From Blastomussa wellsi (taxonomy: Eukaryota; Cnidaria; Anthozoa; Scleractinia; Plerogyridae), in contig OX393569.1 of assembly GCA_947652115.1 (NCBI GenBank), positions 15,767,508 to 15,831,507 of the forward strand: DNA of 64,000 nt, read 5' to 3'. This document shows positions 63,301-64,000 of the stretch, in pieces (positions within the stretch are counted from its first letter, which is position 1; each line of letters opens with the position of its first letter). The notes beneath the pieces are model-generated. The model was given only the letters and a program-made list of their open reading frames with translations, had not been told where the DNA came from and searched no databases. The position numbers were made by a program, and so were the translations under genes.

Positions 63301-64000
63301 AGAGCCCCTTCCATTAGCTAACGCCCAAGCAAACCGAGTTGGAGAGTTTACACGTGAGCCGAGCGTTCATTGTACAACAGCCCTTCAAGGCACTGATAGT
63401 AAGCCACCTATAAAGCACATTCCACAAGCTAACTCCCAAGTAAACCCAGTTGGAGGATTCACACTGGAACAGAGTCTTCACCACATAACTCCACTTAAAC
63501 ACACTGTTACTAAGCCATCTGTTGAGCTCATTCCACAAGCTAACGCTGAAGCAAACCCAGTGGGAGAGTTGACACTGGAACAAAGCATCCATGGTACAAC
63601 TCCCATTCAACACACTACTACTAGATCATCTGTTGAGCAGCGGTTACTTGCTAGTGCCCAAGGAAACCAGATTGTAGGGTTTACGCCTTCGTCTAATTTG
63701 CTCCAATCTAGCGTCCCTGACTTCACATCTAAAAGTCTATCTTTTAGTGCGGCGAGAGTCGCCTCGAAACTTGATAAATTCAAACGGAGAAGTGTTGATC
63801 AGGACAAGAACGAGAGAAAAGTCTTCAATGGAATGACGTTGGTTCTCGACTTTAATCCGCTAAATGGCACGAATTCCTTAAAGATGAAATGTAACGAGCT
63901 GAAAGTGGATGAGAAAATGGAGAATCAAGCATCAGACTATACAGTTAAGAAGAATCCTGAAAGCGAGGAACTCTCTAGAGAACAATCGTCGTCTTCTCCT
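14678..64000 (+). CDS. BRIP1: BRIP1/FANCJ DNA helicase, 31 exons, 3' end beyond window
   Basis: This is an XPD-family superfamily 2 DNA helicase with an iron-sulfur cluster. In animals it unwinds G-quadruplexes and repair intermediates in the nucleus and acts with BRCA1 in the Fanconi pathway. Exons: 14678-14776, 16511-16622, 32646-32678, 33392-33463, 34828-34947, 36263-36363, 36524-36729, 37140-37229, 37904-38006, 38552-38674, 39258-39353, 39738-39873, 40205-40251, 40912-41061, 41654-41697, 41912-42022, 42137-42182, 42663-42696, 43719-43774, 45311-45451, 45838-45906, 46253-46303, 46572-46643, 47745-47817, 48156-48230, 53173-53282, 59064-59099, 59498-59599, 61042-61067, 62345-62409, 63003 onward. 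All joins keep phase, giving 1199 codons with no stop. Seen: Walker A SPTGSGKS, four cluster cysteines, [24 protein letters not shown] and QALGRCIRH. Human BRIP1 has 1249 residues. Exon 18 is the least certain. Confidence 0.95.
15095..15167 (-). tRNA. tRNA-Thr-like gene (anticodon GGT), possibly a SINE relic
   Basis: Read on the minus strand, a full cloverleaf fits: a 7-bp acceptor stem (GCTTTGA with TCAAAGC), a D arm GCTC...GAGC, an anticodon arm with loop CCGGTAA, and a T arm around TTCGAAT. The anticodon would be GGT (Thr). Two features are odd: base 33 is C where T is expected, and the anticodon stem has one A-A mismatch. No CCA is encoded, as expected in eukaryotes. Because of these flaws it may be a tRNA pseudogene or tRNA-derived repeat. 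It lies antisense in BRIP1 intron 1. Confidence 0.6.
15665..15826. repeat. Dispersed repeat, inverted relative of 8664-8845
   Basis: It contains 'tccctcgggtactacgagtt' and ends 'cttgaaaaattagtgacagc', the reverse complement of the phrases at 8664-8845. A G run of about 16 at 15411-15426 lies just upstream. Confidence 0.6.
16511..16622 (+). CDS. BRIP1: BRIP1 exon 2: Walker A motif
   Basis: This exon follows a CACAG acceptor and encodes helicase motif [20 protein letters not shown], the ATP-binding loop that matches human FANCJ closely. With exon 1 ([20 protein letters not shown], the Q-motif side) it forms the start of helicase domain 1. It ends in phase 1 at a GTACAT donor, and intron 2 then runs for about 16 kb because of nested mobile elements. 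Confidence 0.93.
17490..17752. repeat. Tc1 left-end module with its own inverted ends
   Basis: The left 263 bp starts with CAACCAGTTGCA and ends with TGCAACTGGTTG, so the terminal module itself looks like a MITE. The inner end is followed by TC, not TA. The module recurs at 31717-31977, and its right 60 bp recur again at 32300-32365. Confidence 0.65.
17975..18643 (+). pseudogene. Tc1/mariner transposase, N-terminal part (broken)
   Basis: The frame opens with [20 protein letters not shown] and a helix-turn-helix ([19 protein letters not shown]), then a GRPR-like HGRPRLI linker, the bipartite DNA-binding region of Tc1 transposases. An in-frame TAA at 18371-18373 interrupts it. The same frame then carries the first catalytic aspartate ([11 protein letters not shown]). 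It is cut after residues YEKL by the DIRS-type element and resumes at 30010. Both defects mean this copy is inactive. Confidence 0.82.
18645..18778 (+). repeat. DIRS terminal repeat A1 (134 bp)
   Basis: This left end is repeated as A2 at 29696-29829, apparently identical over 134 bp. It holds a hairpin (attttccact with agtggaaaat) and the segment ttctcacacacc, the reverse complement of the core of B1/B2 (ggtgtgtgagaa). Confidence 0.85.
18831..19670 (+). CDS. DIRS element Gag-like protein with zinc knuckle
   Basis: This encodes 279 residues rich in Arg, Ser, Lys and Glu. It has a Glu/Lys coiled-coil-like stretch (about 60-90) and a C-terminal CCHC zinc knuckle, [14 protein letters not shown] (C-x2-C-x4-H-x4-C), typical of retroelement nucleocapsid. 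It would package element RNA. Its end overlaps the next ORF by 200 bp in the +1 frame, so the RT may be made by frameshift or internal start. Confidence 0.8.
   Translation: MPKDSRSRSSATGSRALRRLEPYNDSPGGRQSRSRSGNESTTDAAREREQQVAVEEPPAWAKELLQQQKQYAKELKKMKSDLDAAKRAKQDKPSEPEPEFKFEGNRKQYQLNRKVLDKISAARSASDDEERDNLLQEGESLLIERNKHICLGDKYGWDTVDCYTSEPLASDSGDEKRIKKAIKESKQLREEKRKATAAKWKAKKFPQRDEKPRRVVLAGKASSHFSAGKSQANGSRDSQQVCFRCFRSGHFARDCRASIANKGSDWARSVAQSSGSQQQ
19471..21882 (+). CDS. DIRS element reverse transcriptase-RNase H
   Basis: This is an intact 803-residue frame; the true start inside the Gag overlap is uncertain. Around residues 67-165 there are three tandem repeats of about 33 residues beginning NDFV. 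Reverse transcriptase follows ([14 protein letters not shown] near 262, [21 protein letters not shown], catalytic YLDDGAG near 369), then RNase H ([12 protein letters not shown] near 531, TDNKNAE near 590). The C-terminus has a PPPYLI motif (near 718), in the region where many DIRS elements carry a methyltransferase-like domain. It copies element RNA into DNA. Confidence 0.88.
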   Translation: MWFSQGKPAAIFRRENHRPMAHVTRSKFVFVASEAAISRAIAEHQLRTKDPTGPEAWHNLLEASNNDFVPTDGEIIDDFSVELNCVESDYSVNVTEVDNDFVLTSCEEANHDSGHIVCSEFNHSVHVAEVDNDFVPIDCEDVYYYSGKMDSVEFDHSVNADEAELASATPVKGRLRERLAFWREIGASRWVLEVLKDGYSLPFISLPQKSFFKNHHSANEDNEFVSQEVSKLLLSGAIAEVKKEDLMVSNPLGVVRNAARKPRLIVDLRYVNKHLRSCKFKYEDIRSAADLFSKGDWFFKFDYKSGYHHVEILPEHCRFLGFSWFFMGQLRFFQFTVLPFGLSTGPYLFTKIQRALVKHWRSKGFRIFTYLDDGAGADQSLDRAVKMSALVRKDIAFSGFIANEEKSQWVPAQSGELLGFIMDLQHGIFQVPARRVEALKQLIATIIAKQFAVSARCLSRMTGSLVSMGLALGPVVRLWTRSIYSDICRADYWDKPFVMSQEGQSEVLFWKDNFDCSGYPIWSPSAKVEVLTYSDASGQGWGGFAVQFSDKVARGSWSCAESAKSSTFREVKAIRLVLESYSEEVRGKEVLHRTDNKNAETVLSVGSRNKELHQEAVAVYKLCRELNIRLSVQWVSRDENTEADELSRIDDPNDYMLDPACFNYIDVSWGPHTVDRFASVQTKQLARYCSRYRNPGCEAVDAFTVSWSKENNWIFPPPYLIPRILKHMSAGYEDGTLLVPRWPSAIWWPLLVDTNGSWRAFVTNSMTFDPYEGIFLSGSAASNIFTTSIPSFQILALRIRFNA
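22060..22440 (+). repeat. Three-copy tandem repeat between RT and recombinase genes
   Basis: Three units of about 125-135 bp each contain 'tggcaa.tta.cc.tagctg', 'ttggcc.aa.gggtt', 'attcatgct', and 'gtggtaccagatga' or a variant. Units start near 22066, 22191 and 22325. It is noncoding and belongs to the DIRS element. Confidence 0.7.
22458..22819 (+). pseudogene. DIRS tyrosine recombinase, N-terminal part (interrupted)
   Basis: The frame runs 120 codons, including a SAM-like core-binding region ([20 protein letters not shown]), before the BEL/Pao LTR begins inside a Gly-Ser codon pair. The same frame resumes at 28651 after the second copy of GGGAG. Together the two parts would make 370 residues. 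The function was integration of circular element DNA. The interruption inactivates it. Confidence 0.82.
22820..23034 (+). repeat. BEL/Pao 5' LTR
   Basis: The 215-bp LTR begins TGTCGGAGAC and ends CATTCCCAACA. It should hold the promoter and RNA start. An 'aataaa' lies at 22949-22954. It matches the 3' LTR base for base by eye. Confidence 0.92.
23039..23056 (+). other. Probable primer-binding site
   Basis: TGG followed by CACCTCCGACGGGAC starts four bases after the 5' LTR, the position and TGG start expected for a site pairing with a tRNA 3' end (CCA). The tRNA was not identified. Confidence 0.6.
23104..28272 (+). CDS. BEL/Pao Gag-Pol polyprotein (1722 residues, intact)
   Basis: One uninterrupted frame from ATG 23104; an upstream open stretch reaches into the LTR but has no ATG. 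Order: coiled-coil Gag start, DUF1759-type Gag domain (about 145-290), three Cys/His knuckles (352-365, 384-397, 403-415), aspartic protease (LLDSGSSSC near 452), reverse transcriptase with YVDDLLSGG (near 857), RNase H ([12 protein letters not shown] near 1037), zinc-binding HLRTLHGGV (near 1318) and integrase core with D near 1389 (GVDYAGP), D near 1452 (YSDNGSTF) and E near 1499 (GGQFERMVG). This is the BEL/Pao order. Everything needed for retrotransposition seems present; no envelope-like ORF is seen. Confidence 0.95.
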   Translation: MEAASKDLETKLTQLQITREKTDAVLASQNENKIKRHRDALCSVVASVEKAKRKVEELRISAGEELSAITSWGAKLDQDIEAVDLDMDGISSFLSNFDQEQIEKARNNQLAFEKELFEKKLQYTKELKNVDSPDQAAAGSQNGKQSAASAKLPKLTITKFNGTNLDWNRFWGQFTEGIDKSEMAAITKFSYLKEFVDPKVRKGIDGLPFTAEGYEKAKAILIERYGNVSEVVKAYVKDILDLPKINGSQPRKIHHFYERLLYDVQSLETMGKLSLVNGNVALTIDKLSGIRGDLVRNDEDWQSWDFLKLCDALKSWTRRNPVDFDEPQSFKHDRTPSRNYHTKQQDAKTRGCVYCEDSSHRSSECTRVVGCDERKKFLAENKLCFNCACPKHRAAECASKTRCNLCSRKHHTSICPDQQPKADSVLSSVDAEKVVYPVVVIKVGGIECRALLDSGSSSCYASAKLLDMLGQKPTEIKPKRVEMLMASTTARMEVFKTTVSSRSGDYRLDVNLTKVNRGELLSLENPQYQQLTNTYPHLKDVKMDDTDTKPLLPVHVILGAGVYARIKTDTRPRIGNQGEPVAERTKLGWVILSPGEEIDTTHMLLTQTSQVDYEELCKLDVLGLADTPQHDQGEVYREFREQLSRSEKGWYEAALPWKGNHPPLPSNEYGSLRRLENLKQKLKRTGLEQAYSEIIEEQKAEGIVETADQPAQGVECYIPHKPVVREDAATTKVRAVYDASARAYPNAVSLNDCLYQGPPLQNKLWNVLVRSRMHPVALVGDLKKAFLQVRIRQADRDALRFHWRQGEQLNIETLRFTRALFGLAPSPFLLGGVIECHLDTWKEREEVVIAELRESLYVDDLLSGGATVEEAKELKGKAIEIFEDATFTLHKWQSNEPRLEEGTASLEEEETFAKQQLGGPQAGESSLLGLGWNKKSDEVIVSFPDWEAAPTKRGVLRKLASIYDPLGLVSPVTLVGKCLYRAVCCEKLAWDAELTGRLKLKWQRWEQSLPKQISVSRALADHREPIHEIHLHGFGDASSCGVGVAVYAIVKQESGTTQRLLAAKARLAKQGLTIPRLELVAAHMVTNVLVNVRDALKGFPVVTLNGWLDSLVALFWISGGGQYKQFVENRVQKIRAHPEITWRHVPTKENPADVASRGGDVEFSELWWKGPDWVADCESWPPQRVIQPSEASTAELKATKELFKVAVDKADRLYEVLDKFELRKALNICAWITRFVHNSRHSDQKLRGPLTTEELQKQHLFWVKRAQQSCEFEDDRLRLNLQPNPDGVLECRGRIQGLYPLYLPDKHLYTKKLVHREHLRTLHGGVSLTMTSVRSNHWVPRLRKLAKQTIRACQGCKRFQAVAAANPPPGNLPVDRTQGTHPFQVIGVDYAGPIKYKKRGKEESKAYIVLYACSLCRALYLDLVPSLETREFILSLKKLIARKGRPQIIYSDNGSTFVGAAQWLRKAMCDEKFNKFLAENSITWKFNLSRAPWWGGQFERMVGLVKNALNKIIGYGFLSWEELEEVLLDVEITLNNRPLCYVEDDVALPTLTPNLMMFPQSNILPDLQPHHIDDADLRRRAKHLRKCKDALWRRWSSEYLRSLRERHNLKHQGKLCTLAVGDVVIVKSEEKKNRGKWPLGIVQELYPGKDGVVRAVKLRAGKNFLERPVQHVYPLELSCDTFVRAQAEELNAEAPVFRPRRLASLQAEERIRRIAESEENLE
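28421..28430 (+). other. Polypurine tract
   Basis: GGGGGGAGAG lies directly before the 3' LTR, where plus-strand DNA synthesis is primed in LTR retrotransposons. Confidence 0.8.
28431..28645 (+). repeat. BEL/Pao 3' LTR
   Basis: 215 bp, identical by eye to the 5' LTR, followed by the GGGAG target duplication at 28646-28650 and then the rest of the recombinase gene. Confidence 0.92.
28651..29401 (+). pseudogene. DIRS tyrosine recombinase, catalytic part
   Basis: This continues the frame broken at 22819 and ends at TGA 29399-29401. It carries the catalytic set: Arg in [14 protein letters not shown]-x-x-R in HSLRAGGAS, the GGW pair and the nucleophile Tyr in NNYIQESL. All four positions look intact, so only the BEL/Pao insertion and missing N-terminal part disable it. 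An apparent longer frame reaching left uses LTR sequence and is an artefact of the insertion. Confidence 0.88.
29654..30010 (+). repeat. DIRS right terminus: B1-A2-spacer-B2
   Basis: B1 (29654-29695) and B2 (29969-30010) are the same 42 bp, starting tgcggcggtcggc and ending gtgtgtgagaa. A2 (29696-29829) duplicates A1 at 18645. The spacer 29830-29968 includes an 'aataaa' (29956-29961). Confidence 0.85.
30010..30237 (+). pseudogene. Tc1/mariner transposase, C-terminal part
   Basis: This resumes the frame lost at 18643 ([13 protein letters not shown]), then shows the second catalytic aspartate in [10 protein letters not shown] and the glutamate in [11 protein letters not shown] with 34 residues between them, so the catalytic triad is DD34E. 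It ends at TGA 30235-30237. Confidence 0.82.
30238..30826. other. Tc1 3' flank and 'ggtctacc' inverted repeat
   Basis: Noncoding. At about 30660-30770 'acggtctacc' occurs twice on one side and 'ggtagaccg' twice on the other, separated by about 70 bp, so the stretch can fold back. This could be a small MITE inside or next to the Tc1 3' region. Confidence 0.4.
30827..31237 (-). CDS. Mobile-element-type ORF fragment, possibly SF3-helicase-like
   Basis: This minus-strand frame of 136 residues contains [45 protein letters not shown] and a repeat-protein-like tail with paired cysteines (PKCARC). The series 'LLEG..VHLPAPK..Y..D..F..DTPIF' recalls the late motifs of superfamily 3-type helicases in Rep/NS1-like proteins carried by some animal transposons. 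This is a recollection only. The N-terminal half is missing, so it is a fragment. It lies inside the outer Tc1 boundaries and is not part of a Tc1 transposase. Confidence 0.4.
   Translation of the reverse strand: MIQVIGRKVFTQIFFGQVLFGWVGAEDAECIFLNDFRWSQQVIQWHDFHLMLEGQVVHLPAPKTHYAKDIVFEKDTPIFCTGKQPFIYIKNGVIDQRETEMMQVRWKIFQFNVQIEQNDQKEIPKCARCFASLVLS
31717..32365 (+). repeat. Second copy of Tc1 left end, internally deleted
   Basis: 31717-32299 repeats 17490-18074 almost exactly (one difference seen turns Gln into Lys in the transposase start). After the helix-turn-helix start (VKEIVHRC) it jumps directly to the 66-bp right end, and the frame stops within a few codons. It looks like a short non-autonomous derivative. 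Confidence 0.75.
33000..33225. repeat. CTCGA-rich palindromic patch
   Basis: The phrases gagacgag, ctctcgata and cgagaatctcgt repeat many times in both orientations over about 220 bp, in BRIP1 intron 3. It can form many hairpins. No coding frame is supported. Confidence 0.6.
34193..34368. mobile_element. hAT-like MITE, TIR cagggttgtca, 6-bp target duplication
   Basis: It starts CAGGGTTGTCA and ends TGACAACCCTG, with TGTACC on both sides (34187-34192, 34369-34374). CAGGG ends fit hAT-type elements, some of which make 6-bp duplications. BRIP1 intron 4. No ORF. Confidence 0.75.
35115..35428. mobile_element. MITE-like element, TIR cagggtccgaaat
   Basis: It starts CAGGGTCCGAAAT and ends ATTTCGGACCCTG. 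I see no matching target duplication. A half copy with the same left end starts at 35815. BRIP1 intron 5. Confidence 0.6.
35815..36205. repeat. Related CAGGGTCCGAAAT half element
   Basis: It begins like the element at 35115 and continues with several short 'gtcgcca / tggcgac' segments in both orientations. No right-hand inverted end was found. A shorter relative lies near 53630-53930. Confidence 0.45.
37140..38674 (+). CDS. BRIP1: BRIP1 exons 8-10: motif Ia and Fe-S domain
   Basis: Exon 8 (37140-37229) encodes [18 protein letters not shown], helicase motif Ia. Exon 9 (37904-38006) has cysteines in HSCVHP and NEECKKLL. Exon 10 (38552-38674) has the third cysteine in GATCRYY. The fourth is in exon 11 (39258, [12 protein letters not shown] across the junction). 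These four cysteines bind the 4Fe-4S cluster in the XPD/FANCJ family, and all are kept. Exons join in phase. Confidence 0.93.
37370..37690 (-). repeat. tRNA-derived SINE
   Basis: Read on the minus strand it begins with a tRNA-like head (A-box-like ggcctactggttagtgcgc, B-box-like ggttcaagcc), followed by a unique body containing a C/G run (37507-37524). The head recurs at 4890-5010 and the body motifs at 3945-4320. BRIP1 intron 8. Confidence 0.6.
39738..39873 (+). CDS. BRIP1: BRIP1 exon 12: DEAH box (motif II)
   Basis: The exon follows TTTACAG and encodes [20 protein letters not shown], the Walker B/DEAH motif that hydrolyses ATP. It ends in phase 1 at a GTAAAG donor. The opposite half of the ORF seen here (past 39873) is intron. 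Confidence 0.93.
41123..41303. mobile_element. hAT-like MITE, TIR cagggttgtca, second copy
   Basis: It has the same ends as 34193-34368 (CAGGGTTGTCA and TGACAACCCTG) and ACAATG on both sides (41117-41122, 41304-41309), again a 6-bp duplication. BRIP1 intron 14. Confidence 0.75.
42335..42440. repeat. 'ggaaagtcatggaattt' minisatellite
   Basis: The phrase ggaaagtcatggaatt occurs about four times with variation. The related 'gtcatggaattcc' appears at 510-525. BRIP1 intron 17. Confidence 0.55.
43410..43625. repeat. Palindromic dispersed repeat (gtgtgac / gtcgca type)
   Basis: It contains many copies of 'tgcgaca/tgtcgc' in both orientations around a palindrome, cgaattcaaaccagtttgaattcg. The stretch at 1021-1200 has the same layout with a related centre (caaattcaaaccagcctgaattc). 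BRIP1 intron 18. Class unknown. Confidence 0.55.
44385..44450 (-). ncRNA. Hammerhead-ribozyme-like relic (Penelope-type)
   Basis: On the minus strand: ttgataatgacg, a stem gacgtt/aacgtc, then GAAAC and cgtcgtg. This follows the order core-stem II-GAAA of hammerheads carried by Penelope-like retroelements. The conserved CTGATGA is altered, so it is probably not active. Confidence 0.4.
44996..45130 (-). repeat. Penelope-type hammerhead relic, copy 1
   Basis: The minus strand contains gacgaggggctaacgctcgaaacatcagc, split here as 'ggggctaacgctcgaaac' plus 'atcagc', the stem II and GAAA part of a hammerhead, followed by a segment ending 'caacccagttgataaaacc'. Copies 2 and 3 are at 45990-46085 and 54281-54422. 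The core 'CTGANGA' is not intact. Confidence 0.45.
45311..45451 (+). CDS. BRIP1: BRIP1 exon 20: helicase motif III
   Basis: It encodes [20 protein letters not shown] and continues to [12 protein letters not shown]; the TSGTLSP segment is motif III, almost identical to the vertebrate protein. Phase 0 on both sides. It follows the short exon 19 (43719-43774) with [10 protein letters not shown]. Confidence 0.93.
45990..46090 (-). repeat. Penelope-type hammerhead relic, copy 2
   Basis: The minus strand reads gccgacgaagggc, taacactcgaaacgtcagc. One base from the hammerhead CTGACGA core is changed (CCGACGA). BRIP1 intron 21. Confidence 0.45.
48000..48125. repeat. 'cttctgattgg' dispersed repeat, copy 1
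   Basis: The phrases 'ttttacttctgattggtt', 'atggcgcgagttttttaaac', 'caatca' and 'gaattactttcgacactca' also occur at 52978-53105 and 59185-59312, always in BRIP1 introns (24, 25 and 27). The class is unknown. Confidence 0.6.
49126..49666 (+). repeat. 25-bp minisatellite, about 21 copies
   Basis: The unit aaatctacaaccagcttcatctacc (with C/T-type variants) is repeated almost without interruption for about 540 bp in BRIP1 intron 25, just downstream of the antisense GPCR gene. Because 25 is not a multiple of 3 and the unit lacks stops, all three plus-strand frames are open. Those frames are not genes. Confidence 0.92.
49796..51286 (-). CDS. Class A (rhodopsin-like) GPCR, intronless, in BRIP1 intron 25
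   Basis: 496 residues. Seven hydrophobic segments lie near 20-42, 54-78, 91-114, 134-152, 173-204, 221-250 and 264-288. Hallmarks: SN in TM1 (N36), LxxxD-type SFADL in TM2, Cys91 and Cys165 for the loop disulfide, ERY (115-117) in place of DRY, and KPIIY (282-286) in place of NPxxY. TM6 lacks the usual CWxP. One N-glycosylation site (N3) is near the start. A cysteine cluster after TM7 (293-303) could be palmitoylated, and a 190-residue acidic Ser/Glu-rich tail follows. It should be a plasma membrane receptor coupling to G proteins; the ligand is unknown. The start is the first ATG of the frame; its surroundings are duplicated upstream. Confidence 0.9.
   Translation of the reverse strand: MNNTTQSSFEQGSSLVSVGVKATLLFIFIVIGVFSNGRVVYTVLLGDIIRPALNLFVASLSFADLANCLILMPLVFISLVSGEWLFGSIFCTLHAMFCNYFANVAFFSVSAMVYERYQAIYRKRFPSLSSRNTTILLFFIWVFPIPFTVSISRQEFTYAEYAGLCVNANDHWNAAIIVYFITKPVGLLLILFSFWKIFSFLLSLRRRVSPGLLSNEEKLTFAAFVHSAWTSIVFVFAYLMFTVPIVIAFIVKRQRGHAGRSAIADELFTAFLWMYWLQCAAKPIIYVLRSQRCTCQFLCQCHCTEMANESMSCCFNRGRSEVYEIREDSLETPRLSMISGRRLPALPTTNDEFLDLWRISVELEPVTSVARSVPDQDQTTVESETKEARSFPEKGRLGTAGKSAGHSVRFQNVDEHSIVFSEDLESYIEESEEENSCQDEVPAHGNFKASPIPEDVCNDALELENIEHMLDEALNSQQEKWTRNVSRGALHCSYDI
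51264..51556 (-). repeat. Tandem duplication of the GPCR start region
   Basis: 51266-51397 and 51401-51556 are near-identical. Each contains the GPCR start codon, its first codons (MNNTTQSS) and 5' leader. The upstream copy carries an extra 22-bp segment (gtaatcactggcgcgcaaaa) and small differences. Confidence 0.85.
51395..51421 (-). CDS. Upstream [11 protein letters not shown] from duplicated GPCR start
   Basis: The duplicated start codon (51419-51421) reads eight codons identical to the GPCR N-terminus and then meets TAA at 51395-51397. If transcribed in the GPCR leader this is an upstream ORF that could lower translation of the receptor. The sequence is clear; the regulatory role is inferred. 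Confidence 0.55.
   Translation of the reverse strand: MNNTTQSS
52978..53105. repeat. 'cttctgattgg' dispersed repeat, copy 2
   Basis: Copy of the family at 48000-48125, ending just before BRIP1 exon 26. Confidence 0.6.
53173..53282 (+). CDS. BRIP1: BRIP1 exon 26: helicase motif V
   Basis: It encodes [20 protein letters not shown] and continues NNARAVIT, motif V of helicase domain 2. It is flanked by the two introns that hold the antisense GPCR and NLR genes. Confidence 0.93.
54281..54422 (-). repeat. Penelope-type hammerhead relic, copy 3
   Basis: The minus strand reads acgacgaagggctaacgctc, gaaacgtcagc. It matches copy 1 over about 135 bp, including the segment 'aagtttctaaagaaactgtg'. The core is one or two bases from CTGACGA. 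Confidence 0.45.
54642..55664 (-). pseudogene. LRR half of the NLR, after an in-frame TGA
   Basis: This continues the frame of the NACHT ORF directly after TGA (55665-55667): [20 protein letters not shown], then ribonuclease-inhibitor-type leucine-rich repeats of about 28 residues marked by 'NC.LT.L.L' ([30 protein letters not shown] and others), ending at 54642. It holds 340 residues. LRRs in NLRs sense ligands or keep the protein off. An internal ATG at 55574 could start a separate LRR protein, but the sequence before it is clearly NLR-like, so a single stop-broken gene or read-through is more likely. Confidence 0.8.
55665..57785 (-). CDS. Four-transmembrane NACHT protein (membrane-anchored NLR), intronless
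   Basis: 706 residues. Four hydrophobic segments near 14-34, 77-97, 131-153 and 199-221 come first. The first outer loop has Cys48 and Cys64, the second has Cys167, Cys185 and Cys196 and two glycosylation sites (N176, N195). The inner loop between TM2 and TM3 is basic. This is the plan of connexin, innexin, pannexin and LRRC8 channel subunits; SEKT (191-194) before TM4 recalls connexin E2. NACHT follows: Walker A GRPGIGKS (354-361), Walker [12 protein letters not shown] (434-444), and [13 protein letters not shown] near 684. NLRs oligomerise on ATP binding in innate immunity. A membrane site is inferred. The TGA stop cuts off the LRRs that follow in frame. It lies antisense in BRIP1 intron 26. 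Confidence 0.88.
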   Translation of the reverse strand: MEGLKEFLTPTCYSLFGYIVVVLFLLTGVVFVGITSKLRLNERRTFLCDFHGTLADKSFYQARCFDTYEQQYNSPLPLYVFVILSFASVIVICLAYSWCCVKSRVDQLQTAMALDVENPRPRPRIKTRRVFFTYFLHLAARLVSGIVFTMLQNFVLYPDGFPPGFACALRTERPSNTSASSKSNCHNSVASEKTNCTTIVSITNMIFSFLVVGEMVYLVVRALQSRNFSFDSEFCSNYFFHQSSKQVTPAGFQKSMKKRILQDTEFLEPLIHCSTESDAESDKSTMSLDAIFLDVVIYTGRAKDTFLKDCERHLIYDFYLKPESQHGSVAIKTRGELFLSNKDSQNPRKILVVGRPGIGKSLLCQKLVRDWGKGELFHDTVKRIKYVFLFQFRSFYLETSERISLRQMLNRAAYLHGHLDDNVFQELLDHPEKILLVFDGLDEFKDHKRCTTNEAARFGNSPTEEMSLAALYVKLLHGKLLPDAVVLTSCRPTVLASVEVSRFDRTVEILGFTEEKVHKYVENFCHRDSVIATRIWEHININLNLLSLCYIPVNCRILCYFLKEVIEPHYEMGSERVTLPTRLTDVYQGALRLFIFRHHPEFRDKPFRGNERFSDSVEKTLTDLGSLARKGIAEGRLIFDSAEVAGMQNCGLLNQMPDSRLSPVEFKQRFCFIHLTLQEFLAAREIAKMDPDELKEFIVSSAEDPK
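57865..57936 (-). CDS. Upstream ORF 1 of the NLR (23 residues)
   Basis: It starts [13 protein letters not shown] and ends at TGA 57865-57867. The start resembles the NLR N-terminus [12 protein letters not shown] because it comes from the tandem duplication. As an upstream ORF it could reduce translation of the NLR; that effect is inferred. Confidence 0.5.
   Translation of the reverse strand: MEGMNEYLATCSCHLNSVVRRTL
57942..58013 (-). CDS. Upstream ORF 2 of the NLR (23 residues)
   Basis: It starts [13 protein letters not shown] and ends at TGA 57942-57944, the same length as ORF 1 and six bases upstream of it. Also derived from the start-region duplication. Confidence 0.5.
   Translation of the reverse strand: MKGLKEFLAASSCYLNSVVRRTL
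58076..59063. other. Rest of BRIP1 intron 26, nothing recognised
   Basis: A minus-strand frame at 58384-58959 of 191 residues shows no domain, has low-complexity cysteine-rich parts and no close splice partners, and an overlapping plus-strand frame is equally open. I see no supported gene. Confidence 0.4.
59185..59312. repeat. 'cttctgattgg' dispersed repeat, copy 3
   Basis: Third copy of the family at 48000-48125 and 52978-53105, in BRIP1 intron 27. Confidence 0.6.
59498..62409 (+). CDS. BRIP1: BRIP1 exons 28-30: helicase motif VI
   Basis: Exon 28 (59498-59599) ends [11 protein letters not shown], exon 29 (61042-61067, only 26 bp) adds ALGRCIRH, and exon 30 (62345-62409) continues [17 protein letters not shown]. 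Together they make motif VI (QALGRCIRH) with the arginine finger, followed by the conserved D-x-R segment of XPD-type helicases. Phases 0, 2 and 1 fit exactly. Confidence 0.93.
59673..59899. mobile_element. TTAA-flanked MITE, TIR gagctacgtca
   Basis: It starts AGGAGCTACGTCA and ends TGACGTAGCTCTC, with TTAA on both sides (59669-59672 and 59900-59903), the target duplication of piggyBac and Kolobok-type transposons. Related but end-truncated copies lie near 46435-46550 and 54075-54255. BRIP1 intron 28. Confidence 0.7.
60780..60836. repeat. Short hairpin tgggtcgtcacg
   Basis: TGGGTCGTCACG and CGTGACGACCCA face each other about 30 bp apart in BRIP1 intron 28. It may be a very short MITE remnant. 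Confidence 0.45.
61381..61833. mobile_element. hAT-like MITE, TIR cagggctcgacactaac
   Basis: The left end CAGGGCTCGACACTAAC matches the inverted right end with one mismatch, and GATAAC flanks both sides (61375-61380, 61834-61839). The 6-bp duplication and CAGGG ends relate it to 34193 and 41123, but the body differs, with many 'ctagcca/tggctag' segments. BRIP1 intron 29. Confidence 0.8.
63003..64000 (+). CDS. BRIP1: BRIP1 exon 31: C-terminal tail (open at window end)
   Basis: It starts [20 protein letters not shown], the conserved end of the helicase core (human LSKWVRQQI), then enters a tail unlike the human protein: Ser/Thr/Pro-rich, with tandem repeats of up to 37 residues (63209-63690) and a basic [19 protein letters not shown] segment. 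In human BRIP1 the tail binds MLH1, BRCA1 and BLM; I cannot see a clear BRCA1-binding SPTF motif before the window ends. The frame is open at 64000. Confidence 0.9.
63209..63690 (+). repeat. BRIP1: Coding tandem repeat (37-residue unit) in BRIP1 tail
   Basis: Units begin at 63209 (30 residues, degenerate), 63299 (34), 63401 (37), 63512 (37) and 63623 (partial). The consensus resembles [20 protein letters not shown] followed by TLEQSIH.TTPLQHT.T. The two 37-residue units are most alike, so the array probably grew by unequal exchange. Confidence 0.85.
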
